Below, piece by piece: positions 25,140 to 34,567 of a stretch of 55,449 nucleotides of DNA. Source of the stretch: Candidatus Woesearchaeota archaeon. GTDB lineage: Archaea; Nanobdellota; Nanobdellia; Woesearchaeales; BM511. The translations under genes and the position numbers were made by a program. The notes below the pieces were generated by a model. It worked only from the letters and a program-made list of their open reading frames with translations, was not told where the DNA came from and did no database searches. Within the stretch, counting starts at the first letter, position 1, and every line of letters starts with the position of its first letter. The stretch lies in NCBI GenBank assembly GCA_002867475.1, contig PKTL01000033.1, positions 1-55,449 on the forward strand. The letters run 5' to 3'.

Positions 25140-26350
25140 GATTTGCACATATTGCTGATTGCCATCTTGGAGGTTGGCGTGACCAGAAGATGAGAGAACT
25201 TTCTATCCAATCTTTTGAAAAAGCAATCAGTTTTATTATCGATAAGAATGTTGATTTTTTACTTCTTTCAGGAGACCTATTTAATACGAGCCATCCTGGA
25301 ATTGACATATTGAAAATAGCTGTAAGCAACCTTAAAAAATTACAGAAAAATAATATACCTATTTACGCTATTGCAGGTAGCCACGATTTTAGCCCCAGTG
25401 GAAAAACCATGCTTGACGTTCTAGAAGAAGCAGGACTTCTTTTCAATATAGTCAAAGGAGAAGTAAAAGATAATAAGCTAAGGCTTAAATTTACAACTGA
25501 CAGAAAAACAGATGCTAAGATAGCAGGTATGTTAGGAAAAAAAGGTAGTCTTGAAAGAAACTATTATGAGGATCTTGACAGAGAAAATCTTGAATCTGAA
25601 AAAGGCTTTAAGATATTTATGTTCCATACGGCAATTGAAGAATTGAAACCTAAAAGCCTTGAAAAGATGAGTGCTGAACCAATATCCATACTTCCAAAAG
25701 GTTTTGATTATTATGCAGGAGGTCATGTTCACATAATTGAAAATAGGAATATAAACAATTATTCGAATGTTGTATATCCCGGCCCAACATATCCTAATAA
25801 TTTTAGGGAACTTGAAGAATTGAAGCAAGGTAGCTTTTCCATATTTGATAATGGTAAAGTTGAATCAATAATGATTCCATCAAAAAAAGTTACTTCAATC
25901 ACTATTAACTGCGATATGAAACAAGCAAAACAAGTTGAAATTGAAGTTTTGGAAAAGATTTCAAATAGTGAATTATATAACAACATTGTACTTCTTCGAT
26001 TTAAAGGTAAGCTTGTCCATTCTAAAGTTCAGGATATTGATTTCAATAAGATAGTAAAAGAATGCTATTCAAAAGCTGCATATTTTGTGATGAGAAATAC
26101 TTCATTACTATCTGATGAGAGATTTGAAGATATTAGAATCGATGAAGATAATGTAGATAATATCGAGGAAAGATTGATAGATGAGCATATTGAAGAATTC
26201 AAGCATGAAAATGAATTAATAAGAAAAGAAGAATTATTATCTTTGATGAAAGTTCTGGCTGATAATAAGATTGAAGGGGAAACAAATACAGATTTTGAAT
26301 CGAGATTGATTAAAGATATTGATCGTGTTCTTGAAAAAGATAATATTTGA
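25136..26350 (+). CDS. mre11: DNA double-strand break repair nuclease Mre11
   Basis: 404 aa. The phosphoesterase motifs are in order: DCHLGG (motif I), LLSGDLFN (II), IAGSHDF (III, GNHD changed to GSHD), FMFHTAI (IV) and AGGHVHI (V). The C-terminal part is a helical cap and Rad50-contact region. In archaea Mre11 pairs with Rad50, HerA and NurA to resect breaks. Rad50 is not in the window. The Asn-to-Ser change in motif III is worth noting, since Asn is normally a metal ligand there. Its 3' end overlaps the convergent citramalate synthase gene by 41 bp. Confidence 0.9.
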   Translation: MRFAHIADCHLGGWRDQKMRELSIQSFEKAISFIIDKNVDFLLLSGDLFNTSHPGIDILKIAVSNLKKLQKNNIPIYAIAGSHDFSPSGKTMLDVLEEAGLLFNIVKGEVKDNKLRLKFTTDRKTDAKIAGMLGKKGSLERNYYEDLDRENLESEKGFKIFMFHTAIEELKPKSLEKMSAEPISILPKGFDYYAGGHVHIIENRNINNYSNVVYPGPTYPNNFRELEELKQGSFSIFDNGKVESIMIPSKKVTSITINCDMKQAKQVEIEVLEKISNSELYNNIVLLRFKGKLVHSKVQDIDFNKIVKECYSKAAYFVMRNTSLLSDERFEDIRIDEDNVDNIEERLIDEHIEEFKHENELIRKEELLSLMKVLADNKIEGETNTDFESRLIKDIDRVLEKDNI

Positions 26351-27890
26351 ATGCTTTTTCGATCGCTTCAAAGCTTGCAACTAGTATATTGGAATTTACA
26401 CCTACAGTTGCAAATGATCTGTTTCCACATGCAAATTCTATGAATACTCTTACCGTTGATGATTCTCCTTTATCTTCAGCTATACGAACCTTGTAATTAA
26501 CTAGATGTATACAATCAAGATTCTTGTAGGATGTTGCTAAGAATTTTTTCATAGCGTTATATGCTGCATCAACTGGACCACCCAATATAGGTGCTACCAC
26601 TTCACATTTCTTGCCATTTATACTACCGATTACTAGACAATCACTTTTCTCAATACCTTTTTCATAAGAGGATATTATCCTCCAAGAATCAAGAATAAAA
26701 AAATCTTTATCTGAATCAAAGAATTGTTTCATCAAAAGAAATTTTTCTGCATCGATATCCCCTATATCATATCCTTTTTTCTCCATATTTTCAACTTTTT
26801 TTAGCATATCAACTATTCTCTTGTCATTCTTATCAATATCATCTAAATTAAACCCTTTTAGAACTTCAATTATGTTTGCTTTACCGCTTAAGTCTGAAAG
26901 AATTATACTTCTTTTATTTCCTACTAAAGAAGGATCTATATGCTCATAGCTTGCACCTTTGCTTATTGCATCAACATGAATACCTCCTTTATGGGCAAAA
27001 GAATTATCACCCACGAAAGGCTGGTTTCTTATTGGTTTATTGTTTGATAATGTGTATGCTAGATCGCTTATGCTTTTCAAGCTTGATAGTTTCACATTAG
27101 TTTCATATTGTTTCTTTATCATAAGGTTGGGTATTATCTGACAGAGATCTGCGTTTCCACAACGTTCACCAAAACCATTTAGTGTTCCTTGTATATGCTT
27201 TACTCCTTTATCTACAGATATTATGCTGTTTGAAACTGCTAAACCACTATCATTATGTATATGAACACCAAGCCCTATATTTAATTTTTCAGATTTTAAA
27301 AATAAATTAACCTCATCAAGGATCATGTCTGTATCCCTAACACTTGTTCCACCATTAGTATCACATAATACTAAGCATTTCGCACCACCATCATATGCTG
27401 CTTTCAATGTTTTTAATGCATATTCTTTGTTATTTTTGAATCCGTCAAAGAAATGTTCTGCATCAAAAAATACTTCTATTCCTTTATCAGTTAAAAATCT
27501 TATACTTTCTTCTATTGAAATGAGATTATCATCAAGAGAACATTTTAGTTGTTTTATGACATGATCATCCCAGCTTTTCCCAAATATGCTTGATACTTTT
27601 GCTTTTGATTCAATTATTGCTTTCAAATTAGAATCTTCTTCTGCTTTGATGTTTTTTCTTCTTGTGCTTCCAAAAGCGCTTATCTTAGAATTTTTTAAAT
27701 CAAGTTCTGATACTTTAAGGAATGTTTCCATATCTTTTAGATTACTTCCGGGCCATCCAAGCTCTATGTAGTCAACTCCAAATTCATCTAATGATTTGAC
27801 AAATTCTATCTTGTCATGTAATGTTAGATTCACGTCAGGGCTTTGTGTTCCATCCCTAAGGGTTGTATCATATATCTCTATCTTATTCAT
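26310..27890 (-). CDS. cimA: (R)-citramalate synthase / alpha-isopropylmalate synthase-like
   Basis: 526 aa from the ATG at 27890, preceded by a weak GTGAA; a GTG at 27899 is less likely. HMG-CoA-lyase-type TIM barrel: IYDTTLRDGTQSPDVN at the start, VHIHNDSGLAVSNSI as the metal-binding His pair, and LNGFGERCGNADLC. A LeuA-type regulatory domain forms the C-terminal 130 residues. Length and the GSVN-less barrel fit the TIGR00977-type citramalate synthases, which condense pyruvate and acetyl-CoA in the pyruvate route to isoleucine; 2-isopropylmalate synthase is the alternative. It follows deoxyhypusine synthase by 34 bp. No other branched-chain biosynthesis gene is present. Confidence 0.82.
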   Translation of the reverse strand: MNKIEIYDTTLRDGTQSPDVNLTLHDKIEFVKSLDEFGVDYIELGWPGSNLKDMETFLKVSELDLKNSKISAFGSTRRKNIKAEEDSNLKAIIESKAKVSSIFGKSWDDHVIKQLKCSLDDNLISIEESIRFLTDKGIEVFFDAEHFFDGFKNNKEYALKTLKAAYDGGAKCLVLCDTNGGTSVRDTDMILDEVNLFLKSEKLNIGLGVHIHNDSGLAVSNSIISVDKGVKHIQGTLNGFGERCGNADLCQIIPNLMIKKQYETNVKLSSLKSISDLAYTLSNNKPIRNQPFVGDNSFAHKGGIHVDAISKGASYEHIDPSLVGNKRSIILSDLSGKANIIEVLKGFNLDDIDKNDKRIVDMLKKVENMEKKGYDIGDIDAEKFLLMKQFFDSDKDFFILDSWRIISSYEKGIEKSDCLVIGSINGKKCEVVAPILGGPVDAAYNAMKKFLATSYKNLDCIHLVNYKVRIAEDKGESSTVRVFIEFACGNRSFATVGVNSNILVASFEAIEKAFKYYLFQEHDQYL

Positions 27891-27924
27891 ATTTTTCACA
27901 TATTTTAGGATTTTGATATCCTTT

Positions 27925-28953
27925 TTAATTCTTATCCTTAATTTTAATAAAAGTACCTGCTACAATTAAAGGAAATGCGATACTTGCATCACAATACACT
28001 TTTGTGTGAGGTGCATCTATCTTTATCTTTGCCCAAGTTTTTGCTTCTTCCTCATTTCCACCGCTATCACTTCCGTCATAAGGTGTCGCTGTTGATATAT
28101 AGACTGCGTAATCAAAACCTTCCTTGAATATATTCGCATTTAGTATGTAATGTTTTGAAATGCCCCCTCCAAGAACAATAGCTCCTGTTTTTGAAGAATT
28201 CATAGTTTCATCTATTATCTTTTCATGATCAAGTGTTGGATCGATTGTGAAACCTTTATGAGTTTTCTTGTAGAAATAAAGCATATCTCCTATCGCACCA
28301 TCAACTATTCCAGGACAGTAGACAGAGATATCATTCTTGTATGCCCAATAGATATAGCTTGATTCATGGTCATAATCTTTTTCTTCTTCTAATATCTTAC
28401 CGAACATCTTTATTATTTGACTTGGTGAAACTATAGTAATGCCTTCTTTTTCTTTTTCTTCCCTTAATCTGTCAAATGCTTTTCTCATAAAGAATTCAAA
28501 ATAAGAGTATTGCTCATTTGTTCCGAATATATTTCCTATCCTTCCAACACCTGCATCAAACAAGGTTTTTCCAGAAGTTTCAAAATTTCCAAGCCTAAAC
28601 GGACTTCTTGATTTGATGACATCTTCTTCTACACCTCCTGCAGCTGTGCTTAATATATGAACTTTTTTTTGCTTTACAAGATACTTGATTATCTCTCTTA
28701 CTCCGCTTGATATCATGTTGCTAGTGAAGGAAAGATATATTTTAGCATCTTCTCTTATCATGGCCCTGATTATGTGTACTGCTTCACCAAGATTTGTTGC
28801 TTGTATTCCTGTTGTGCTAAATGATTCAAGAAAATCATTGAAATCGAATTGATTCTCGAAATCATATCCTTTGATTTCTGGTAAGTTTGATAGGTCTGTT
28901 GATTTTTTTACTTGATAATATAATTTTTTATCTTGATTTTTTTCTTTTGACAT
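27925..28953 (-). CDS. dys: Deoxyhypusine synthase
   Basis: 342 aa from the ATG at 28953, preceded by GAGGT; a TTG further upstream is rejected. Conserved stretches: YLSFTSNMISSGVREII, STAAGGVEEDVIK, SIYWAYKN-type region, VYCPGIVDGAIGDM and LGGGISKHYILNAN, which holds the catalytic lysine. It transfers the aminobutyl group of spermidine to a lysine of aIF5A using NAD. aIF5A is not in the window. Two-gene unit with the citramalate synthase. Confidence 0.93.
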   Translation of the reverse strand: MSKEKNQDKKLYYQVKKSTDLSNLPEIKGYDFENQFDFNDFLESFSTTGIQATNLGEAVHIIRAMIREDAKIYLSFTSNMISSGVREIIKYLVKQKKVHILSTAAGGVEEDVIKSRSPFRLGNFETSGKTLFDAGVGRIGNIFGTNEQYSYFEFFMRKAFDRLREEKEKEGITIVSPSQIIKMFGKILEEEKDYDHESSYIYWAYKNDISVYCPGIVDGAIGDMLYFYKKTHKGFTIDPTLDHEKIIDETMNSSKTGAIVLGGGISKHYILNANIFKEGFDYAVYISTATPYDGSDSGGNEEEAKTWAKIKIDAPHTKVYCDASIAFPLIVAGTFIKIKDKN

Positions 28954-29086
28954 TTTGAACCTCAATTGTTTTTATTTGATATTTGTTGAATAATAAATAA
29001 AAAATGATTTATATTTGATTTTTTTAAGAGCCTATAACCTATAATTTAAGAAAAAGTGATTAGCTTTGGTCTCTTTTCTTGAAAAT

Positions 29087-29110
29087 CATGCTTTTTAGAA
29101 AGCATGTTTT
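29087..29110 (+). terminator. Hairpin plus T-tract between divergent genes
   Basis: CATGCTTT-TTAG-AAAGCATG forms a perfect 8-bp stem with a 4-nt loop, followed by TTTTATTTTT; A4 upstream can extend the stem past one bulge. It looks like an intrinsic terminator, yet no annotated plus-strand gene reads into it. It may end an undetected small RNA from the 245-bp gap or act as a regulatory hairpin. Confidence 0.4.
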
Positions 29111-29198
29111 ATTTTTAAAAGTTTGGTATATTTTAAATCATGTTTAAGATTGATTGAATTAGTAGGTTTTTATAAATGGGATAAAATTTCCATTAGTT

Positions 29199-29648
29199 AT
29201 GAAAGATAAAGTAAAAGATTGGATAAAAAGATATCTTCCTGCTGAAATTATGGCTAGCATATTTAGCATTAGTTTTGCATATATTGCTTATTTCTTTACA
29301 GGAAATCTGATTGTTTCAGCATTTGCTGGTACTTGGGGAGATAATACTGGTTATTATGGAAGAATAATATATTCAGATATGAAAAAAAGCTTGAAAAAAC
29401 ATAAGGACCATAAAATAAAATATGGTTGGAAAAGCTTTTTTAAAACTGCAAGAAATCTTTTTGTTGAATTCGGCCCTGGTGAATTTCTTGATAGTTTCAT
29501 TATAAGACCATTTACTATGTGGTTTTTTCCAGTTGTTCTTGGAAATTTAGCATTAGGAATTGTTATAGGTAAGATAATTGCAGATATAACTTTTTATTTA
29601 CCTACAGTTGTAATGTATGAATTGAGAAAAAAGCATCTTGATGAATGA
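29199..29648 (+). CDS. Small conserved membrane protein, unknown function
   Basis: 149 aa with three hydrophobic segments (about 15-40, 103-125 and a weaker 125-140). Motifs such as FAGTWGDNTGYYGRI and FGPGEFLDSFIIRP are unusually rich in Gly, Phe and charged residues between the helices and look conserved rather than random. No enzymatic motif is known to me. Single gene ahead of the PH-domain-like membrane protein. Confidence 0.6.
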   Translation: MKDKVKDWIKRYLPAEIMASIFSISFAYIAYFFTGNLIVSAFAGTWGDNTGYYGRIIYSDMKKSLKKHKDHKIKYGWKSFFKTARNLFVEFGPGEFLDSFIIRPFTMWFFPVVLGNLALGIVIGKIIADITFYLPTVVMYELRKKHLDE

Positions 29649-29704
29649 ATTATATTTGAAATTGATTAAATTAAATTAGTAAACCTTTTATATTCGTTTT
29701 TCAT

Positions 29705-30199
29705 ATGATTCTTTTTATGGTTAAAAAAGAAAAAGAGGTTAAAGAGATTTCTGAAGATCTTCTCATGCATGAAGAGAAGATACTATACAAAAAAAATGAT
29801 CTTATTGTCACAAATAAAAGAGTTATCAAGCATGGTACTGATTTCTTCTCAAAGCTAAAACACATATTTGTTGAGGAATATCAAGATATATTGTTGAAAG
29901 ATATTTTATCAATCAGGATAAACCAGCACATCAATGGAATATTTTTCAAATTAGGATTTGTTATCTGTCTTGCGATCATACCTTTATCTTTCTTTAGTAA
30001 TATCGAACAGTTTGCAGGTTATATTAGCCTTAAATTATATACTTGGATTCTTATTGCATCTATGATTTGCTTTGCTTCATCTTATCTTTTCAAATTCAAG
30101 ATTATGAATGTGATTGGACAAGGAATTAGAATGAATTTTTTTGATTATAATCCTGAAGAACTATTGATAATTCGAGAAATCCAGAAAAAAAATAAGTAA
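29705..30199 (+). CDS. Bacterial-PH-domain-like membrane protein
   Basis: Up to 164 aa; an alternative ATG at 29717 (MVKKEKE) is possible. The pattern LMHEEKILYKKNDLIVTNKRVIKHG is typical of the first strands of bPH domains (the Thr-Asn-Lys-Arg-Val motif). Two transmembrane helices follow (about 78-98 and 108-128), then a short basic tail. Such proteins are associated with membranes; function unknown. Confidence 0.6.
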   Translation: MILFMVKKEKEVKEISEDLLMHEEKILYKKNDLIVTNKRVIKHGTDFFSKLKHIFVEEYQDILLKDILSIRINQHINGIFFKLGFVICLAIIPLSFFSNIEQFAGYISLKLYTWILIASMICFASSYLFKFKIMNVIGQGIRMNFFDYNPEELLIIREIQKKNK

Positions 30200-30208
30200 A
30201 TACTTAAT

Positions 30209-31906
30209 TTATTGATTGAACTTGAATCTATTTACCATCTCTTGAAGTTCTTTAGCGTTTTGAGTTAGGCTTAATGAATCATTTGCAACCTTATCCATAG
30301 ATGCACTTATCTCTTCAATATTAGCACTTACTGTTTCGCTTGATGCAGCACTTTCCTCTGCAAAAGAACTCATGTTTTCTACTGCCTTTTCGACCATTTC
30401 ACTGCTTGCCATCTGTTCTTGTGTTGCAGAATTTATCTCAGAAACTTGATTTACTATATCACTTATACTATTGCCTATCTCTTCTAATGAGCTAAGGGCT
30501 TGATTTATTATAACAGTTCCTTCCTCAACTTCTGAACCACCTTTTTGCATGGAATTATTCACATTTTCCATTTTGGTTGTTATATCTGTTATCATCTCTT
30601 CGATCTGTTTTGTTGCTTTTTGAGATTCTTCAGCAAGTTTTCTAACTTCATCAGCTACAACTGCAAAACCTTTTCCTGCTTCACCAGCTCGAGCCGCTTC
30701 GATTGCTGCATTAAGTGCAAGAAGATTTGTCTGCTCAGAAATAGTATTTATCACTTCAACTATCTTATTAATCTCTTGAGTTTGATTTGAAAGATTACTG
30801 ATGAGATTTATATTTTCATTAACATTTTTACTTATTGAAGATATTTTTTCACCTGCAAGCTTAGCGGATTCCCCTCCTTTATTTGCTGTTTCATTTACTT
30901 TTGATGCGAACTGAGATGAATTTCCAGCCTTATCTGAAATGTTTTTTATTGAACTTATCAAATTTCTTGTTTCGTTTTGAACATTGTTTGCTGATAAGGT
31001 TAAATCCTGGCTTCCTTTAGCAATATCTTGTACCGCCATAGATACCTGTTCAGTGTTTGATTTTACCTGTTCTGAATTATTTTTTGCGTTTAATGATGCA
31101 TCGGCAGTTGCTCTAGCATTTTGTGATATGGTAGATATCATCTGTGATATGTTCTCAACCATCTTGCTAAAAGAATAGGCTAGTGAACCAAGCTCATTTT
31201 TTTGAGATAATAATTCATTATCAAAAGTTACTGTAAGATCTCCCTCTGAAAGCCTATCAGCTACATTTTCTAAAGAAATTATTGGCTTAGTCAATATTTG
31301 AGAGAAAAATATAGCTATCCCTGCTGCTAAAAGAGATACAGCTATAACAAAAAACAATGCTAGATTAACAAGATAATTCTTTTTTGATTGAGCTGTGTTA
31401 TATGCTTCTTGCCACTCTTTTGCATTCAATTCATTTACAGCTTCAAATAATTCAATATATCTATCAAAAGTTGGTGAAAGCTTATTTTCAAATATATCAA
31501 GACCTTTTTCATTATCTCCATAAGAATCACTTATTTCTTTTGCATATACATGCAGATTCATGTGAGGTTCTTCTAGTTCTTTTAAGAGCTTCTGCTTTTC
31601 AATGCTTAATTCATTAAACTCCTCTGATTTTATTAATGAATAATACCATTTTCCAAATTCACAATTTGTCCAATCAGTTTCCCCATTAAATTTTTCTTCA
31701 CCCAATAATTGATCTTCTATCTGTTCCATACCTTCATAATGATGGTTTATGTTTTGTAGAAGAAATTGTGATTCAGAAACATGAAAAAAAGCATCGTCAT
31801 ATCTATCGGTTATGCCTATTATACTACTTATCCCAAGTAAACCCATTAAAAGCATCATGATAGATATCAATCCTGCACCCATAAGCATCATATTTCTAAG
31901 CTTCAA
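30209..31906 (-). CDS. Methyl-accepting chemotaxis protein with an extracytoplasmic zinc-binding (CZB-like) domain
   Basis: 565 aa. TM1 about 7-31 and TM2 about 177-200, HAMP ([22 protein letters not shown]), then a long signalling coiled coil with the hairpin tip [43 protein letters not shown], essentially identical to the universal MCP tip. Between the TMs, His55/56, Cys82 in NCEFGKWYY, and His115/His119 in EEPHMNLH match the H-C-H-H zinc site of CZB domains. CZB is usually cytoplasmic, so its external placement is notable. No che genes are in the window. Confidence 0.88.
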   Translation of the reverse strand: MKLRNMMLMGAGLISIMMLLMGLLGISSIIGITDRYDDAFFHVSESQFLLQNINHHYEGMEQIEDQLLGEEKFNGETDWTNCEFGKWYYSLIKSEEFNELSIEKQKLLKELEEPHMNLHVYAKEISDSYGDNEKGLDIFENKLSPTFDRYIELFEAVNELNAKEWQEAYNTAQSKKNYLVNLALFFVIAVSLLAAGIAIFFSQILTKPIISLENVADRLSEGDLTVTFDNELLSQKNELGSLAYSFSKMVENISQMISTISQNARATADASLNAKNNSEQVKSNTEQVSMAVQDIAKGSQDLTLSANNVQNETRNLISSIKNISDKAGNSSQFASKVNETANKGGESAKLAGEKISSISKNVNENINLISNLSNQTQEINKIVEVINTISEQTNLLALNAAIEAARAGEAGKGFAVVADEVRKLAEESQKATKQIEEMITDITTKMENVNNSMQKGGSEVEEGTVIINQALSSLEEIGNSISDIVNQVSEINSATQEQMASSEMVEKAVENMSSFAEESAASSETVSANIEEISASMDKVANDSLSLTQNAKELQEMVNRFKFNQ

Positions 31907-32053
31907 AAAAAATTCACCTCTATAGTTTATGTGCTGTTATTGTTTATAAATATTTTCATTAAAAAATATAATATAAATGTTTGAATATATTAATAATCTG
32001 AATCAATATTAAGTTAGAATAGTTTTATATATCATCTAAGATTTATTTAAGTC

Positions 32054-33460
32054 ATGAGTTTGAGATTATATAATACTTTATCAAGAAAAAAGGAAGAATT
32101 TGCACCCTTGAAAAATAATAAGGTAGGAATGTATAGTTGTGGTCCCACGGTTTACAATTATGCACATATAGGAAATCTTAGAACTTATATTTTTAATGAT
32201 ATCCTTAGAAAAACATTGAAATATCTAAGATATGATTTGACACATGTAATGAACATTACAGATGTTGGCCATCTTACTTCTGATGCTGATGAAGGTGAGG
32301 ATAAGATGCTGAAAGGTGCTAAACGTGAAAAAAAGACTGTTTGGCAGATTGCAAAATATTATACTGATGCTTTCATGGATGATATGAAAAAGCTAAATAT
32401 TGAGATTCCTGATGTGATCCCTAAAGCAACTGACAATATTGATAAGATGCAAGAGATTACTCAAACCTTGATAGATAAAGATTATGCATATATTTCTGAA
32501 GGGAATGTTTATTTTGATACAAGCAAATTTGCTGATTATAGTAATCTTGGTAATCTTGATATTGATCAATTGAAAAGTGGTGCAAGAGTTGATGAGGACT
32601 CAGGCAAAAGAAATCCTAGTGATTTTGTATTATGGTTTACTAAAAGCAAATTTGATGATCAAGAAATGAAATGGGACAGCCCTTGGGGTAAAGGTTATCC
32701 TGGTTGGCATATTGAATGTAGCGCTATGAGCAGTAAATATTTGGGAAACCAATTTGATATTCACACAGGAGGTATTGATCATATACCTGTCCATCATACT
32801 AATGAGATTGCTCAAAGCGAATGCGCATTTGGGAAGAAACCCTGGGTTAAGTATTGGGTTCATGGAGAATTTCTTGTTGTTGATAAGGATAAGATGAGCA
32901 AAAGTAGTGGAGATTTCTTACGATTAAAAACTTTGATAGATAAAGGTTTTAATCCTTTACATTATAGGTTTTTTTGTCTCAATGCTCACTATAGGCAGCA
33001 GCTTCATTTTAGTTTTGATGCGTTAGACGCTGCAAAGAATGGTTTTGAGAATCTAAAAAAGAAAATTATTGATCTGAAAGATTCAAAAAACAATGTTGAA
33101 ACCAATATTGAAACTAAAACAAATTATGAAACTAATTTTATCAATTCAATAAGTGATGATCTTAACATGCCTAAAGCAATGGCTCTCGTCCAGAATATAA
33201 TTAAAGATAAAGAATTATCAAATAAGGATAAGCTTGATCTTCTTTATGATTTTGATAAGGTTCTTGGACTTGGCTTCAAGAATATGAAAAAGGAAAAGAT
33301 TGAAGTCTCAAATGACATTATTGAACTTGCAAAGAAAAGAAAGGTTGCTAGAGATAATAAAGATTGGAGTACTGCTGATAAAATCCGTGATGAATTGAAA
33401 GAAAAAGGTTATGTTGTAAAAGATACAAATGATGGCAAATTTGAATTTGAGAAGATATAA
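32054..33460 (+). CDS. cysS: Cysteinyl-tRNA synthetase
   Basis: 468 aa. HIGH appears as YAHIGNLRTY (about residues 34-43) after the zinc-ligand CGPTVYN; KMSKS is exact (DKMSKSSGDF, about 280-284). HIECSAMS, HTGGIDHIPVHHTNE and the C-terminal anticodon region (LAKKRKVARDNKDWSTADKIRDEL) are typical. A TTTATATA element centred about 28 nt before the ATG indicates a leaderless mRNA; there is no leader ORF with Cys codons, unlike ileS and valS. It charges tRNA-Cys. Confidence 0.95.
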   Translation: MSLRLYNTLSRKKEEFAPLKNNKVGMYSCGPTVYNYAHIGNLRTYIFNDILRKTLKYLRYDLTHVMNITDVGHLTSDADEGEDKMLKGAKREKKTVWQIAKYYTDAFMDDMKKLNIEIPDVIPKATDNIDKMQEITQTLIDKDYAYISEGNVYFDTSKFADYSNLGNLDIDQLKSGARVDEDSGKRNPSDFVLWFTKSKFDDQEMKWDSPWGKGYPGWHIECSAMSSKYLGNQFDIHTGGIDHIPVHHTNEIAQSECAFGKKPWVKYWVHGEFLVVDKDKMSKSSGDFLRLKTLIDKGFNPLHYRFFCLNAHYRQQLHFSFDALDAAKNGFENLKKKIIDLKDSKNNVETNIETKTNYETNFINSISDDLNMPKAMALVQNIIKDKELSNKDKLDLLYDFDKVLGLGFKNMKKEKIEVSNDIIELAKKRKVARDNKDWSTADKIRDELKEKGYVVKDTNDGKFEFEKI

Positions 33461-33464
33461 TAAG

Positions 33465-33884
33465 TCATACCATTCTTTCAAATAATTTCTCTTTTACTTT
33501 AGGAGAAACTATATCTGCAATAGAACCTAAACTTTGTTCTTCAATGAGATTATCCTTTTTAGCTGCCTTTCTTAGAATAGTTTTCCCTTTTACATATGTT
33601 GGTTGTACAGGCCTTCTCATTGTTGTTCTATGCTGATTTCCTCCACCCGTAGTCCTATAATATGTCTGAAGATAATCAATTTTTTCTTCAGAAACAATAG
33701 TTTCTATTTCCTGAACAGAATAAATAGAATTAGGTTTATGAGCTCTTGCTTTTGAAATGTATTCCATTGCTTTATCATGATCAGGCATTAGAAAGTTTCC
33801 ACTAGGTAATTTTTGAGGAATCAAATATTGTCTTGCCAATTCTAAATTTTTCTTGAAAGGTGACTTATGCCTATATTTTTTCAT
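33465..33884 (-). CDS. Hypothetical basic protein, 139 aa
   Basis: Not recognised. Strongly basic, with no TM segment. It has a YISKARAHKPNSIYSVQEI helix and a flexible centre (TTGGGNQHRTTMRRPVQPTY) rich in Gly, Thr and Arg, then a Lys-rich C-terminal helix. RNA or DNA binding is plausible from charge alone. It ends 4 bp from the convergent cysS gene. Confidence 0.5.
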   Translation of the reverse strand: MKKYRHKSPFKKNLELARQYLIPQKLPSGNFLMPDHDKAMEYISKARAHKPNSIYSVQEIETIVSEEKIDYLQTYYRTTGGGNQHRTTMRRPVQPTYVKGKTILRKAAKKDNLIEEQSLGSIADIVSPKVKEKLFERMV

Positions 33885-33952
33885 AAGATAAAGAAAAAAT
33901 TATTATTTTATAAAGTTTTCTATTGTTATTACTTATTAGAAGTTACAAAGCA

Positions 33953-34480
33953 CTAAGCATTGATTATTATAATTTTTTGCTCTTCAAAATAATTCCGAGT
34001 TATATATGCAAAATCATCCTCACCATACATAACAATTGAAACGATTTCTCCTTCTTTTATCCTGTTCTTAAAAGCATTTATATCAGCAAGCGAGAAAAAA
34101 GAAGTTCCCATAGGATGACTATGCAAAACACCATATTCACACATATCACTAAATGAATAATCAAAGCCTTGAATAGAAGGTTCACCTACAAACCCATCAA
34201 CAAGGTACTCCAATTCTAACATGTTTCCCTCTTTATCAAAAGTGTTCAATTGCTTTACATCCACACATACAGAAAATTCATTATCATAAGAACCATAATA
34301 GCTATTAAGCAAATCGGCTGTTTCCCTACTCATCAAGAATTGAGATACTCCTAATGGTTCTGGTTCTGCATATACATCGATCAATCTAAAATCTAGAAAA
34401 CCATAGTAAACAAGACCTGAAATCAATATCAGACCTATCAAGTTCCCTGCTATTATTCCTGTAAAAAACCTCTTCATCAA
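33953..34480 (-). CDS. Membrane-anchored JAB/JAMM metalloprotease-like protein
   Basis: 175 aa. One N-terminal TM helix (about residues 6-28) is followed by an extracytoplasmic domain with the JAMM signature HSHPMGTSFFSLAD: His120, His122, Ser130 and Asp133 (HxHx7SxxD). A Glu near residue 53 could complete the site. JAMM proteins cleave isopeptide bonds or process ubiquitin-like/ThiS-like proteins; most archaeal ones are cytoplasmic, so a membrane-tethered version facing outward is unusual. Substrate unknown. Confidence 0.7.
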   Translation of the reverse strand: MMKRFFTGIIAGNLIGLILISGLVYYGFLDFRLIDVYAEPEPLGVSQFLMSRETADLLNSYYGSYDNEFSVCVDVKQLNTFDKEGNMLELEYLVDGFVGEPSIQGFDYSFSDMCEYGVLHSHPMGTSFFSLADINAFKNRIKEGEIVSIVMYGEDDFAYITRNYFEEQKIIIINA

Positions 34481-34567
34481 TTATAAGTAAGGGTGATGAA
34501 TGGTTTATAAATGTTTTTAATTCTGTTAAAAATAAAATAAAACTAAAAAATAAAATGTTGAACGATA

